Shown: piece by piece, positions 16,004 through 24,459 of the stretch
How positions within the stretch are numbered: position 1 is the stretch's first letter
How the letters are laid out: each line of letters starts with the position of its first letter
Assembly (NCBI GenBank): GCA_038247995.1
Contig: JBBRUG010000006.1
Location: forward strand, 1-44,107
Direction of reading: 5' to 3'
Length of the DNA stretch: 44,107 nucleotides
DNA from: JBBRUG01 sp038247995
Lineage (GTDB): Bacteria; Chloroflexota; Chloroflexia; Chloroflexales; Chloroflexaceae
The notes under the pieces: model-generated
The model's database searches: none
Told to the model about the DNA's origin: nothing
The model's input: the letters and a program-made list of their open reading frames with translations, nothing else
Program-made: the position numbers and the translations under genes

Positions 16004-16333
16004 TGGCGTACTCCATAGGGTAAATTCACGGGGTCGTTGTCCCGCTGTCCTAGCATACCTAGTTGGTCGCAACTACACTAGATCAACATGCTCCTACTTG
16101 GTCAATGACGCCACGTGGCGTACTAAAGTACTATCGTCGCTGTGAGGATTGGCTTTTTGCTGCAGTGTGGTGAAGATAAACCGCAGCAGAAAGCTAAATC
16201 CTGTGGTTGCCGCTTGGTTTAACGGCGAAGCAATCAAACCAATTGCAACACTATTGACACGCATGTTCGCTTATGCTACACTACTGTTGACAACGAGGAT
16301 CTACGGAGCGTATACGAGGAGAGGAGTGAGGCG
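16004..16333. promoter_or_regulatory. divergent regulatory region with several inverted repeats
   Basis: The 330 bp between the response regulator and the winged-helix-like gene hold four inverted repeats. They are TAGTTG-GTCG-CAACTA (16060-16075), the perfect 14-bp palindrome ACGCCACGTGGCGT (16108-16121), GTACT-AA-AGTAC directly after it (16120-16131), and TTGGTTT/AAACCAA arms (16214-16220 and 16236-16242). The last ends 11 nt before the -35 box of the rightward promoter. No gene is seen inside. Confidence 0.7.
16254..16282 (+). promoter_or_regulatory. sigma-70 promoter of the winged-helix-like gene
   Basis: TTGACA (16254-16259), a 17-bp spacer, TACACT (16277-16282). The leader to the ATG at 16334 would be about 45 nt. 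A second TTGACA at 16287-16292 lies downstream of the -10 and has no partner. Confidence 0.8.
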
Positions 16334-16879
16334 ATGAATCTGACGACAGCCGATATTCCGCAGGCGGATCTGTTGTGGGATGTTGCGCGTGTACCTGAGG
16401 CGATCGCTCGCGGTTGGAATACTCCCGACGCGATCGGTGAATACATTGGCGCTAAGGTAGCGCGGCAAGGCAACTATTACACGCAGGCGGCCCGTATTCT
16501 GGGCATGGTCTCACCCTGCGCACCCGGCGCTGCGCCAAAGCTCACCCCTTTCGGACGAGCATTCGCCACGTACAACCGCGTTGAGCAGCGTACTGCACTG
16601 CGCCGCATTCTGCTCTACCGCGAGCCGACACGCTCGGTCATCTTAGCAATCCGTTCGAGCGATGGGCTTGATCGGCGTGGCGTGGCCCAGGCCCTCCAGA
16701 GCATGGCTCCGCTTGCCGATAGCACTGCCCAGCGGCGTGCGTTCACAATTGCCGCCTGGCTCTGTGATGTCGGCCTGGCCGAATGGCACGGCAATCGGAT
16801 CTACTACAGCGGTCCGGCGCTCCCACTGCCCGCACCAGCACCTGCGTCCGATCAGGCCTCACGGCCTTCCGCAGCTTGA
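16334..16879 (+). CDS. uncharacterised protein, winged-helix-like
   Basis: A 181-residue protein that I cannot assign to a named family with certainty. Residues 10-85 (VPEAIARGWNTPDAIGEYIG, then YYTQAARILGM, then LTPFGRAFATY) look like a winged-helix module, and a second such module follows (ALQSMAPLA, then QRRAFTIAAWLCDVGL). The tail is Pro/Ala-rich. Similar arrangements occur in DNA-binding or restriction-associated proteins, so a transcriptional or nucleic-acid role is inferred only from shape. It has a strong promoter, a GAGGAGAGGAG ribosome-binding site and its own intrinsic terminator, so it is a complete single-gene unit. Its position opposite an orphan response regulator suggests, but does not show, a regulatory link. 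Confidence 0.75.
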   Translation: MNLTTADIPQADLLWDVARVPEAIARGWNTPDAIGEYIGAKVARQGNYYTQAARILGMVSPCAPGAAPKLTPFGRAFATYNRVEQRTALRRILLYREPTRSVILAIRSSDGLDRRGVAQALQSMAPLADSTAQRRAFTIAAWLCDVGLAEWHGNRIYYSGPALPLPAPAPASDQASRPSAA

Positions 16880-16907
16880 TCGCCTCAATAAAATCATTGA
16901 TCACAAG

Positions 16908-16931
16908 AGCCGCCCTGATTGGGCGGCTTTT
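16908..16931 (+). terminator. rho-independent terminator
   Basis: AGCCGCCC (16908-16915), loop TGATT, GGGCGGCT (16921-16928), then TTT. A perfect 8-bp GC-rich stem 30 nt after the stop of the winged-helix-like gene. The rest of the gap to 17176 is AT-richer and holds only the promoter of the next gene. Confidence 0.88.
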
Positions 16932-17119
16932 ATGCTTCAACCGGCAGCGGAAAGTATTTACAATTTAAAAAGTCTGTCCAGTTTTACGCTCAGCAGGCAT
17001 CCAAGGAAATTGGGCGCTAATTACAGGAAATACAGCTTTTTAACTGACCGGTTTATGCGCTTCACCACAGTAACTGCAACTAAATACCGCCCTAAGTGTC
17101 AATAAAACCACCGAGCAGG

Positions 17120-17128
17120 TGCTATACT
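17120..17128 (+). promoter_or_regulatory. extended -10 promoter TGCTATACT
   Basis: TATACT (17123-17128) with the TGn extension immediately upstream and no good -35. It lies about 50 nt before the start of the EVE/PUA-like gene. Confidence 0.55.
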
Positions 17129-17176
17129 TACTCTGTGGTCGTGCTAATTTCAATGTTGCGGCCCGAAGGAGTGAGT

Positions 17177-17686
17177 ATGGACGCCGAGACTCTTCGACCG
17201 ATTATTGCCGGTGCCGCGATGCGAACGTTCTGGGTGAAGCGTGTGGGCGATCCAAAGATTGCATTTGAGCAGAGCACAAAGTATCGGCTAAACCGCGTTA
17301 AGCTCGATTTTGCAAAGAAACCCGCTACGCTCCAGGTTGGAGCGATTGTTATTGCTTACAGTGTTGGCGAACCACGCGTGTTATATGTGGCCGAATGTTA
17401 TACGCCGGCGCGCCAGGCTACGGTTGTCGAGCGGGCCCAAGCCCATTGGCCGGCGAATGGACGCTGGACGATGTGGGGCATCAATCTCACGCCGGAGTAT
17501 GGAACCTGTTGGAATAACCGTGCGATTCACCTGGAACAAATGTACACAGCATTTCAGCTTGCGCAGACTGAAGCGCTGGAACCACTCGATGTCACAATGC
17601 AAGGGCGGGCCGAGCAGCGCATTTCCCCAGCTTTTGGCTCATATCTGATGCGCCATATTGTAGGGCTTGCTCCCGTAGAAGCTTAA
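17177..17686 (+). CDS. hypothetical protein, EVE/PUA-like fold suspected
   Basis: A 169-residue soluble protein. The order of features resembles small EVE/ASCH (PUA-fold) proteins that bind modified nucleotides: an early aromatic/basic strand (RTFWVKRVGD), a hydrophobic beta stretch (LQVGAIVIAYSVG) followed by VLYVAECYTPA, and a Trp-rich middle (RWTMWGINL). I cannot point to a diagnostic motif, so the assignment is a guess. The ATG at 17177 is preceded by GAAGGAGTGAG; a longer frame back to 17096 lacks a site. Its TAA overlaps the TAA of the convergent U32 gene inside one TTAA, so the two genes share their stop-codon bases and leave no room for a terminator between them. Confidence 0.7.
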   Translation: MDAETLRPIIAGAAMRTFWVKRVGDPKIAFEQSTKYRLNRVKLDFAKKPATLQVGAIVIAYSVGEPRVLYVAECYTPARQATVVERAQAHWPANGRWTMWGINLTPEYGTCWNNRAIHLEQMYTAFQLAQTEALEPLDVTMQGRAEQRISPAFGSYLMRHIVGLAPVEA

Positions 17687-20220
17687 TGCATCAATGGTAC
17701 GCTCAAGTAATTGCCCGGTACAAATAGGCTGCCCTCGGTGGCGCCTTGCGGTGCGATCTGCTGCAATCGCCGGTTCAGCTCACCGGCACTGATCCGACCA
17801 GCTAAGGCATCGCCGAACGCGATTGTTACGGCATGTACTTCAGCAGCGCTCTCATGAACGAACTCTAGGCGTAAATGGCGCACTCCCGCAGCACGTAGAT
17901 CATCGAGATGTCGGCTTGCCTCCTGCGCTTCGGCGCCAAAAACCGTGTTCCGGCAGCCGACATCAGCCATCACCGGGTGCTCGCGCCCCTGCGTGTCGCG
18001 CAGGGCAATGCGGTGGGTTTCACACGGGTGACCACAGTCTTTGTAGCTTGTGCCCGTCGAGAGGAAGCGGCAGAAGACACAGTGTTCGGTATGGAACACC
18101 GGTAAGTGCTGGTAGGCCACTACCTCCACCCGTTCCGACCCGAGCGTGTGCGTCAGTTCGGCCACCTGCGCGGCATTGAGATCGTAGGTTGGTGTGATTC
18201 GCGCTAACCCTAACCCCAACAACAGATCGGCGGTGAGTTGGTTCGCCGCGTTCAGGCTAAAGTCGCCGATCAACGCCGGTCCGTCCGCCTGGGCCAAGGT
18301 GTGCAACAACCCCGTCGAGCGAACCAGAATCGTGCAGCCCAGCTTGCGCAGGAAATGGACGATCCGCTGCTCATCGGGCTTCAACACGCGCGGACTAGCC
18401 ACTCGCGCTTCGATCCCGGCAGCCTGCACCCGCTCCACCGCCGGGCGTAATCCATACAACTCCAGGTAATCGAGCGTAATGCTCGCCGGGCGCAACTCCA
18501 GCGCCGCGTCGAGTTGTTCCGGCGTGCGCACCAGCAAGTGTAATTGCGGTTCGGCAGGATCTAATGCAGATGCGGCGGCGCTACCGGCAGGATTCGTGCG
18601 CACCGCAGCGAGCGCCGCCTCCGGCGCAAGGATTGATTGCGCGGGCAGGTGCGCCTGTAACACCTGAAGTGCATCGGTGGCCTCGCGCCGTAACTGGTTG
18701 AGCAACGAGCTTGGCGCAAAGGGCGCACCGGCGAGATCGAGCGTCAGTTCGGCCAGGCTGTAGGGCGTGTCGCCAAGCCGGCCCAATTGCTCGTGCAGAT
18801 ATGCTTCGCTAATCGCGCGCTTTTGGGCCACACCAAGCAGCGTTTCCGAACGCACTGTAACCATGATCGCCGGGCGCTCGACCAGCCGCCAGGTAAGTTC
18901 TAATGGCGCAGCCACGGCAGCCCGTACCTGTACGGCAACCGCCTGACGCCGTACCGGCGCGGCGGGTTGCAAGAAGGGCCGCGCCGCACGCACCACGTCA
19001 ACATCGCTGGTACGCCAGAGCAGATCGCCGGGGCGGATGCGGGCCATGTTCAGCGCCTCGTTGGCGAAGCGCAACTCTAGCAAACCTGCACCGGCCGGCG
19101 TTACTTGATAGATCCGGCCACCTTCTTCGTGCTCCTCAGGGCTGCGCCAGTCGGCAGCGTCGAACACCACGCCGTCGCCGGGTTTCAGCGGGGCAACGTC
19201 ACGGCCTGCCTCCGGGCGCACCAGCACCGCCTGCGGCAATACCCGTTCGACCTGGCCCATCAGCACACCGCGATGACGCGGCGCCCGACCTTGCACCACG
19301 GCCTGGTGATTGACGCCGCTGAGAAAGAACGGCCCGAGGCCACGCGAGTAAACCTGAGCCAGGCGCAGTTCTTCGGCGGGCGCGGGCAGGCTGGGCATGC
19401 CGTTCCAGGCCGCATCGACGGCATTACGATAGGCTTGCGTCGTCAGCGCAACATACTCGGCATCTTTATAGCGCCCCTCGATCTTCAGCGCCGAAACACC
19501 GATTTCGACAATTTCCGGGATCAACGGCAGCGCGTAGAGATCGCCGGGCGAGAGCAGATAGCGCGCGTCGCCAAGCGGGCGGCGGCGGCCATCGACGATC
19601 AGGTCGTAGGGCAAGCGGCAAGCCTGCGCGCACTGCCCCCGGTTCGCGCTGCGGCCGCCCCACGCCTCCGAAGAGAAGCACTGGCCGGAGTAACTGACAC
19701 AGAGTGCCCCATGCACGAACATTTCCAACTCGACATTGGTGGCGGCGCGTACCTTGCGGATCTCGGCAAGTGAGAGTTCACGGGCCAGCACCACCCGGCT
19801 TACCCCAAAGCGCTGGGCGAGTTCGACGCCTTCCGCACTGGTGATGCTCATCTGAGTTGAGCCGTGGATCTCCAGTTCGGGCGCAATCCGCCGGGCCAGC
19901 GCAGCAATGCCGATGTCCTGAACAATGATCGCATCGGCGCCGGCAGCGGCGATCGCAGCAAGTGCGCGAGCCGCCTCAAGCAGTTCATGTTCGAATACAA
20001 GCGTATTAAAGGTGATATAGCCGCGCACGCCGCGCTGGTGCAGCGTTTGCATCACATAGGGCAATTCGGTGAGCGTAAACCCTACTTTGGCGCGGGCGCT
20101 AAAATGGTTTAGGCCAAAATAGATCGCATCGGCGCCGGCTTCCACTGCCGCGTCCAGTTGCGGCCAGTAGCCTGCCGGGCTCATAATTTCAGGTTTCGGA
20201 CGTCGGTTATGCGCATTCAT
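17683..20220 (-). CDS. peptidase U32 family protein, RlhA-like (long form)
   Basis: An 845-residue U32 protein with an N-terminal TIM-barrel-like domain (MSPAGYWPQLDAAVEAGADAIYFG in outline, 13-36) and the U32 cysteine signature Cys174, Cys181, Cys197, Cys201 (GQCFSS, then GRSANRGQCAQACR). A long C-terminal region with further Cys/His (HCVFCRF, CGHPCETH, ADVGCRN) follows. This resembles the long U32 proteins typified by E. coli RlhA, which makes 5-hydroxycytidine in 23S rRNA; RlhA is about 650 residues, so roughly 190 are extra. The cysteines are likely iron-sulfur ligands. A start 6 codons upstream (20238) is equally possible; neither has a clear ribosome-binding site. It is monocistronic. 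Confidence 0.85.
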   Translation of the reverse strand: MNAHNRRPKPEIMSPAGYWPQLDAAVEAGADAIYFGLNHFSARAKVGFTLTELPYVMQTLHQRGVRGYITFNTLVFEHELLEAARALAAIAAAGADAIIVQDIGIAALARRIAPELEIHGSTQMSITSAEGVELAQRFGVSRVVLARELSLAEIRKVRAATNVELEMFVHGALCVSYSGQCFSSEAWGGRSANRGQCAQACRLPYDLIVDGRRRPLGDARYLLSPGDLYALPLIPEIVEIGVSALKIEGRYKDAEYVALTTQAYRNAVDAAWNGMPSLPAPAEELRLAQVYSRGLGPFFLSGVNHQAVVQGRAPRHRGVLMGQVERVLPQAVLVRPEAGRDVAPLKPGDGVVFDAADWRSPEEHEEGGRIYQVTPAGAGLLELRFANEALNMARIRPGDLLWRTSDVDVVRAARPFLQPAAPVRRQAVAVQVRAAVAAPLELTWRLVERPAIMVTVRSETLLGVAQKRAISEAYLHEQLGRLGDTPYSLAELTLDLAGAPFAPSSLLNQLRREATDALQVLQAHLPAQSILAPEAALAAVRTNPAGSAAASALDPAEPQLHLLVRTPEQLDAALELRPASITLDYLELYGLRPAVERVQAAGIEARVASPRVLKPDEQRIVHFLRKLGCTILVRSTGLLHTLAQADGPALIGDFSLNAANQLTADLLLGLGLARITPTYDLNAAQVAELTHTLGSERVEVVAYQHLPVFHTEHCVFCRFLSTGTSYKDCGHPCETHRIALRDTQGREHPVMADVGCRNTVFGAEAQEASRHLDDLRAAGVRHLRLEFVHESAAEVHAVTIAFGDALAGRISAGELNRRLQQIAPQGATEGSLFVPGNYLSVPLMH

Positions 20221-20238
20221 ACGGGTAGTATACGCCAT

Positions 20239-20524
20239 GTTTGGGGCCGAATCCGCAAATTGCGCAGATTGCGCGCTGCGACGCCCATTGGCGGATCACG
20301 ATTCCCGTACGCCCGTCCCCACCACCACGGCGGATCACGCTTCCCACACGCCCGGAGGGCCGAAGCAGCGCCACCTGAACGTTGCTTGCGATCCTAAATA
20401 CTGCCTCAAGCGCGACGCTTCGGCCCCACACGCCGATGATTGATGATGTTGGGGCGTCGGTCATCGGTTTACGGTGATCCGTTCAACCTCATCATCGGTT
20501 GAGATATGCTATATTTGCCTCATT
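20239..20524. repeat. repeat-rich divergent gap between the U32 and DUF58 genes
   Basis: A 26-bp near-repeat beginning GGCGGATCACG occurs at 20290-20315 and 20329-20354 (39-bp period). At 20249-20278 there is a CCGCAAATTGCGCAGATTGCG-like element related to those at 24975 and 39707. Near the DUF58 start, TATATT (20510-20515) ends 9 nt before the ATG, so transcription may begin only a few bases upstream of it. No gene is seen here. Confidence 0.6.
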
Positions 20525-21853
20525 ATGCTGCCGACCCCGCGCCTACTCATGTTGTTGCTTCTCGCCACCCCGCTGATTGCCGGGGCCGCCTTTGCTCCGC
20601 CGTTGATCTGGCTCGCCGTTGTGTATGTGCTCGTTGTGGTGGGCCTGGTAATCAGTGACATTGTGATCACCCCGCGCCCGCTGGCCATCGAGGTTGATCG
20701 GATACACGACCAGCGGCTCTCGCTCGGTGCGCAGAATCTGATCACGCTGATCCTGGCCAATGCCAGCCCGCACCGCTTGCGCTTCACCCTGCGCGATGAG
20801 TATCCCGACCCAATCCCTAGTGATGCGCAGTTTCTCAGCGGCGAACTACCTGCGTACGACATCTATGAGGCGCGTTACCATTTGCGCCCGTTACGCCGGG
20901 GTGATTACGCCTTCGGTGATGTCGTGCTACGTTACCAGAGCCTGCTTGGCACGTTCCAACGCCAGGCGCGCTATCCGGCAGCAGCCGAGGTGAAGGTGTA
21001 CCCAAATGTGCTGGAGGTGCGCAAGTATGATCTCCTGGCGCGCAAGGGCTTGCTCTTCGAACTCGGTTTGCGGCCCGCGCGCGTGTACGGCCAGGGCGGC
21101 GAGTTCGAGCGGCTGCGCGAGTATACGCCCGACGATGAGTTTCGGCGGATCAACTGGAAGGCCACCGCCCGCCGCGGCCAACCGATCGCCGCCGAGTACG
21201 AAACCGAACGCGCCCAACATATCGTCTGTGTGATCGATGCCGGCCGGCTCATGGCGCCGCCGGTGGGCGATCCGACGGCAGGCGCCGGTTTGGCCCGCCT
21301 CGATTATGTCATTAATACTGCGTTGTTGTTGAGCTATGTCGCCACGCTCAAGGGCGACCATGTGGGGATGCTGACGTTTGCCGATCAGGTGGTCAGTTAC
21401 CTGGAGCCGAAACGAGGCAAACCGCAGTTTCAGCGGCTGCTGGAGGCGCTCTATAATGTGCAACCTGAGCCGGTTGAGGCCGACTACGCCACGGCGCTGA
21501 GCTACCTGGCGCGCAAACAGAAGCGGCGGGCGCTCTTGCTCATTTTTACCGATCTCGTCACCCTCGACGCCGCGCGCCCGCTGATCGGGCATATGGCGCG
21601 GTTGGCGCGCACCCACCTGCCGGTCTGTATTACCATCAGCGACCCAAACGTGGCCGCAGCGGCGCACCATCCGGTCGGCGATAGTCCGGCGGTGTACCGG
21701 CGGGCCGTGGCCGAACAGCTCCGCGACGAACGCCAGGTGATCCTCGACACGCTCAATCGCGGCGGCGTGCTCACGATCGATGTCCCCGCCGACCAACTCA
21801 CTACAAGCGTTGTGAACGCGTACTTACGGCTCAAAGCACAGGGGCGGTTGTAG
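20525..21853 (+). CDS. DUF58 domain-containing membrane protein
   Basis: A 442-residue protein: two N-terminal membrane helices (LLMLLLLATPLIAG and LIWLAVVYVLVVVGLVI), a beta-rich middle, and a DUF58 / von Willebrand A-like domain. The hallmark is FERLREYTPDDEFRRINWK, followed by ARRGQPIAAEYETE and a strand carrying VIDAGR. DUF58 proteins usually sit beside a MoxR-type AAA ATPase and work in protein-complex maturation or envelope integrity; no MoxR gene is present, which is unusual. The ATG at 20525 is chosen because the hydrophobic helix starts there, but no ribosome-binding site precedes it and the mRNA may be nearly leaderless. The stop is followed after 6 nt by a palindrome shared in core with the nuoC-nuoD spacer. 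Confidence 0.85.
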   Translation: MLPTPRLLMLLLLATPLIAGAAFAPPLIWLAVVYVLVVVGLVISDIVITPRPLAIEVDRIHDQRLSLGAQNLITLILANASPHRLRFTLRDEYPDPIPSDAQFLSGELPAYDIYEARYHLRPLRRGDYAFGDVVLRYQSLLGTFQRQARYPAAAEVKVYPNVLEVRKYDLLARKGLLFELGLRPARVYGQGGEFERLREYTPDDEFRRINWKATARRGQPIAAEYETERAQHIVCVIDAGRLMAPPVGDPTAGAGLARLDYVINTALLLSYVATLKGDHVGMLTFADQVVSYLEPKRGKPQFQRLLEALYNVQPEPVEADYATALSYLARKQKRRALLLIFTDLVTLDAARPLIGHMARLARTHLPVCITISDPNVAAAAHHPVGDSPAVYRRAVAEQLRDERQVILDTLNRGGVLTIDVPADQLTTSVVNAYLRLKAQGRL

Positions 21854-21859
21854 AAAATC

Positions 21860-21895
21860 GGCGGTAGGAGCGCGTCGCGACGCACCCCTACCGCC
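21860..21895. repeat. palindromic repeat between convergent DUF58 and IDH genes
   Basis: Arms GGCGGTAGG (21860-21868) and CCTACCGCC (21887-21895) enclose the palindrome GCGTCGCGACGC (21872-21883). The same GCGCGTCGCGACGC core occurs in the nuoC-nuoD gap. It could serve as a bidirectional hairpin for both convergent mRNAs. Confidence 0.8.
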
Positions 21896-21902
21896 AACCA
21901 AA

Positions 21903-23735
21903 CTACCCTTCCTGCACCCAGCGGAAGATGTCGGTCTCGCTGATGATGCCAACAGGTTGACCGTCTTCGACCACCACAACTCGGCGGATGTTGCGATCGA
22001 CCATCAGGGCGGCACAGTCGCGCAGGCTCGCCTCGGGCGCGATCGTGATCAGCGGCCGGGTCGTCAGTTCATCGACGGCGATGCCGTTCATCTCGCGGCC
22101 CTCACGCACGATCTTCTTCACGACATCGCGCATCGTCATGATGCCCCAATCGCCCGTACCGTTCGGCTTCACCACCACGCTGTGAATGCCCGCGTTCTGC
22201 ATAAAGCTTGCCGTCTCGCTCAGGGTGGCGGCGCCGGGAATGGTTACCAATGAGCGGATCATCACCGAGCCGACCGAGGCGCGCGGATACTGCTTACCCT
22301 GGGTGTGGTTCAGCACTTCAGGGCCGAACTTCGGCTGCACCGCATCGCCGCCGGCCTTCCCATTGCGCTCGGCAAGGGCACGATCCATATTACGAATCAT
22401 CGCATCGGCGAACTGCGATGTCTTCACTTCTTTGGCGCCGTCCATCAGGCGTGCAAAGTCGTAGGTAACCGTCTTGTCGCCGATTGTCAGTTCTAGCGCG
22501 TCGATAATCAGATCGGCGGCCTCGTTCCAACCCATATACCGCAGCATCATCTCGCCGGAAAGAATGACCGAACCGGGGTTCACCTTGTCGAGGTTCGCAT
22601 ACTTCGGCGCGGTGCCGTGGGTCGCCTCGAAGATTGCGTGGCCGGTGACATAGTTGATATTGCCGCCGGGAGCAATGCCGATACCGCCAACCTGCGCGGC
22701 GAGCGCGTCGGAGAGATAATCGCCATTGAGATTGAGCGTGGCGATCACATCGAACTCATCAGGGCGGGTGAGGACTTGTTGGAGCGTAATGTCGGCGATG
22801 GCGTCCTTGACCAGAATCTTGCCCTTGGCGAGCGCGTCCTGCTGCTCTTTGTTCGCCGCCCCTTCGCCCTGCGCAGCCTTGGTGCGCTCCCATTGCGCCC
22901 AGGTATAAACATAATCGCCATAGGCGCGCTCGGCATAAGCATAGCCCCAATCGCGGAAGGCGCCTTCGGTGTACTTCTGGATGTTGCCCTTATGAACGAT
23001 GGTCACGCTCTTGCGCTTGAAGGTGATCGCGTAGTCAATCGCGGCGCCGACAAGGCGCTCGGTGCCGACCCGGCTCACCGGCTTAATGCCGACGCCGACC
23101 TCGGCCTCGCCCTCAGCAGGCTGCCCGATCAGCTTCAGGTAGGCGTCGGTCTTCTCGACGGTGCCAAAGCGGATGTTGTTAAAATCACGCTCAAACTCGG
23201 TGCGCAGGAACTCCAGCACCTTCTTGGCCTGGGGCGTGCCGCCGCGGTACTCGATCCCGGTGTAGATGTCTTCCGTGTACTCGCGGAAGAACACCATTTC
23301 AACCTTTTCCGGATGCTTGACCGGCGAGGGCACCCCGGCGAAGTGACGCACTGGGCGCAAACAGACATAGAGATCGAGCAACTGGCGGAGCGCCACGTTC
23401 AGCGAGCGCATACCGCCGCCAATCGGCGTGGTAAGCGGCCCTTTAATCCCCACCAGATACTGCTGGAAGGCGGCAACAGTTTCGTCGGGCAGCCAGCTTC
23501 CGGTCGCGCGGAACGCTTTTTCGCCGGCAAGCACCTCATACCAGTTAATCTTGCGCTTACCATTGTAGGCGCGCTGAACGGCCGCATCAAAAACGCGCAC
23601 ACTGGCGCGCCAGATATCGGGGCCGATACCGTCGCCCTCAACAAATGGAACAATCGGATTGTCGGGGATATGAAGTTTACCATCCTGCAACGTAATTGGC
23701 TCCCCAACGGGGAGGGCACTTTGTGTAGTGCTCAT
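21903..23735 (-). CDS. icd: NADP-type isocitrate dehydrogenase fused to a C-terminal CBS-domain pair
   Basis: 610 residues. The first 470 are an isocitrate dehydrogenase of the E. coli Icd type, making 2-oxoglutarate and CO2 in the TCA cycle: PLTTPIGGGMRSLNVALRQ with Ser111 (the E. coli phosphorylation-site position), LRPVRHF, and FFREYTEDIYTG. About 484-610 form two CBS motifs ending IISETDIFRW. CBS pairs bind adenine nucleotides or S-adenosylmethionine, so direct allosteric control by energy charge is inferred. The ATG at 23735 has AAGGAGT 8 nt upstream; the frame is open far upstream but without support. NADP rather than NAD use is a family-level expectation. The gene diverges from the nuo operon. 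Confidence 0.92.
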   Translation of the reverse strand: MSTTQSALPVGEPITLQDGKLHIPDNPIVPFVEGDGIGPDIWRASVRVFDAAVQRAYNGKRKINWYEVLAGEKAFRATGSWLPDETVAAFQQYLVGIKGPLTTPIGGGMRSLNVALRQLLDLYVCLRPVRHFAGVPSPVKHPEKVEMVFFREYTEDIYTGIEYRGGTPQAKKVLEFLRTEFERDFNNIRFGTVEKTDAYLKLIGQPAEGEAEVGVGIKPVSRVGTERLVGAAIDYAITFKRKSVTIVHKGNIQKYTEGAFRDWGYAYAERAYGDYVYTWAQWERTKAAQGEGAANKEQQDALAKGKILVKDAIADITLQQVLTRPDEFDVIATLNLNGDYLSDALAAQVGGIGIAPGGNINYVTGHAIFEATHGTAPKYANLDKVNPGSVILSGEMMLRYMGWNEAADLIIDALELTIGDKTVTYDFARLMDGAKEVKTSQFADAMIRNMDRALAERNGKAGGDAVQPKFGPEVLNHTQGKQYPRASVGSVMIRSLVTIPGAATLSETASFMQNAGIHSVVVKPNGTGDWGIMTMRDVVKKIVREGREMNGIAVDELTTRPLITIAPEASLRDCAALMVDRNIRRVVVVEDGQPVGIISETDIFRWVQEG

Positions 23736-23984
23736 TAAGTGACTCCTTCTGCGTGCGTTTGCGCACCTATTATAGCCGATGTTGATCAGCATGAGCATTA
23801 TCGATCGATCAATATAATTCCAACACAATGTAAAGCATTTGCACAGTTTGCGCACCATCTTTTCTGTGCATTCGCTAAACAAATGCTGCGTAGAACCAAT
23901 CTTAGCGTTATGCTTTGCCGAAAGAATTACATTGCACAGGCATTTTTCCAGCTTCGCAAAGGCATTGCGCAGCCATCGTGCGCG
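23736..23984. promoter_or_regulatory. IDH side of the IDH/nuo divergent region
   Basis: On the minus strand a perfect TATAAT (23774-23769) lies about 33 nt ahead of the IDH start. The hexamer 17 bp upstream (TGCTCA) matches -35 only 3/6, so an activator may be needed. Nearby TGATCAGCATG and the run ATCGATCGATCAAT (23801-23814) are small palindromic stretches. The AT-rich part around 23860-23940 holds nothing further that I can name. Confidence 0.5.
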
Positions 23985-24012
23985 TTGACACAAGCTAGAG
24001 ATGGCGTATAAT
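23985..24012 (+). promoter_or_regulatory. consensus sigma-70 promoter of the nuo operon
   Basis: TTGACA (23985-23990), 16 bp, TATAAT (24007-24012): both hexamers perfect, which is rare in so GC-rich a genome. The start point should be near 24019, leaving a leader of about 84 nt with no uORF and GAGGGAG before the nuoA ATG. GTACAT (24030-24035) and ATGTAC (24055-24060) in the leader form a weak inverted repeat. Confidence 0.88.
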
Positions 24013-24102
24013 TCCCATACACATTACTTGTACATCTGCACGTTGCCCCAGCTCATGTACGCACCTGTCACCACTCGCCCGTCGCCCTGAGGGAGTACCC
24101 GT

Positions 24103-24459
24103 ATGCTCGCCGACTTCCTACCGATCCTGGTGCTGTTTCTGATCGCGGTATTCATTGCGGTCTTTGTGATCGTGCTGTCGTCGCTTCTCGGCCCGCGCAA
24201 GAGTACTGCTCGCAAACTTGCCCCCTATGAGTCGGGTATGGAGCCGATCGGCCCGGCGATCCGGCGGATGCCGGTGAAGTTTTACGTGGTAGCCATGCTC
24301 TTTATCGTCTTCGATATTGAAGTGGTCTTCTTTTACCCCTTTGCCCTGGTCTTCCGTCAACTTGGCGTACCTGGGTTGATGGCGATGGGAGTCTTCTTCC
24401 TGGTACTGCTGGTGGGCTTTGTGTATGAATGGAAGAAAGGGGCGCTCAAATGGGAATAG
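24103..24459 (+). CDS. nuoA: NADH-quinone oxidoreductase subunit A
   Basis: A 118-residue membrane subunit of complex I with three predicted helices: about 4-26, 64-84 and 90-108. The conserved NuoA segments are present: KLAPYESGMEPIGPA in the first loop, then FYVVAMLFIVFDIEVVFFYP. NuoA lines the quinone-access end of the membrane arm beside NuoH and NuoJ. It is the first gene of a 14-gene operon behind a consensus promoter. Its stop overlaps the nuoB start by 10 bases (ATGGGAATAG), implying coupled translation. Confidence 0.96.
   Translation: MLADFLPILVLFLIAVFIAVFVIVLSSLLGPRKSTARKLAPYESGMEPIGPAIRRMPVKFYVVAMLFIVFDIEVVFFYPFALVFRQLGVPGLMAMGVFFLVLLVGFVYEWKKGALKWE

Noticed and set aside
22617..23738. 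Open frame (373 codons) opposite isocitrate dehydrogenase
   Set aside because: Antisense shadow produced by GC-rich third positions of a highly conserved enzyme gene.
24030..24060. Riboswitch or attenuator in the nuo leader
   Set aside because: Only a 6-bp inverted repeat with a 19-nt loop; no known riboswitch pattern or terminator.
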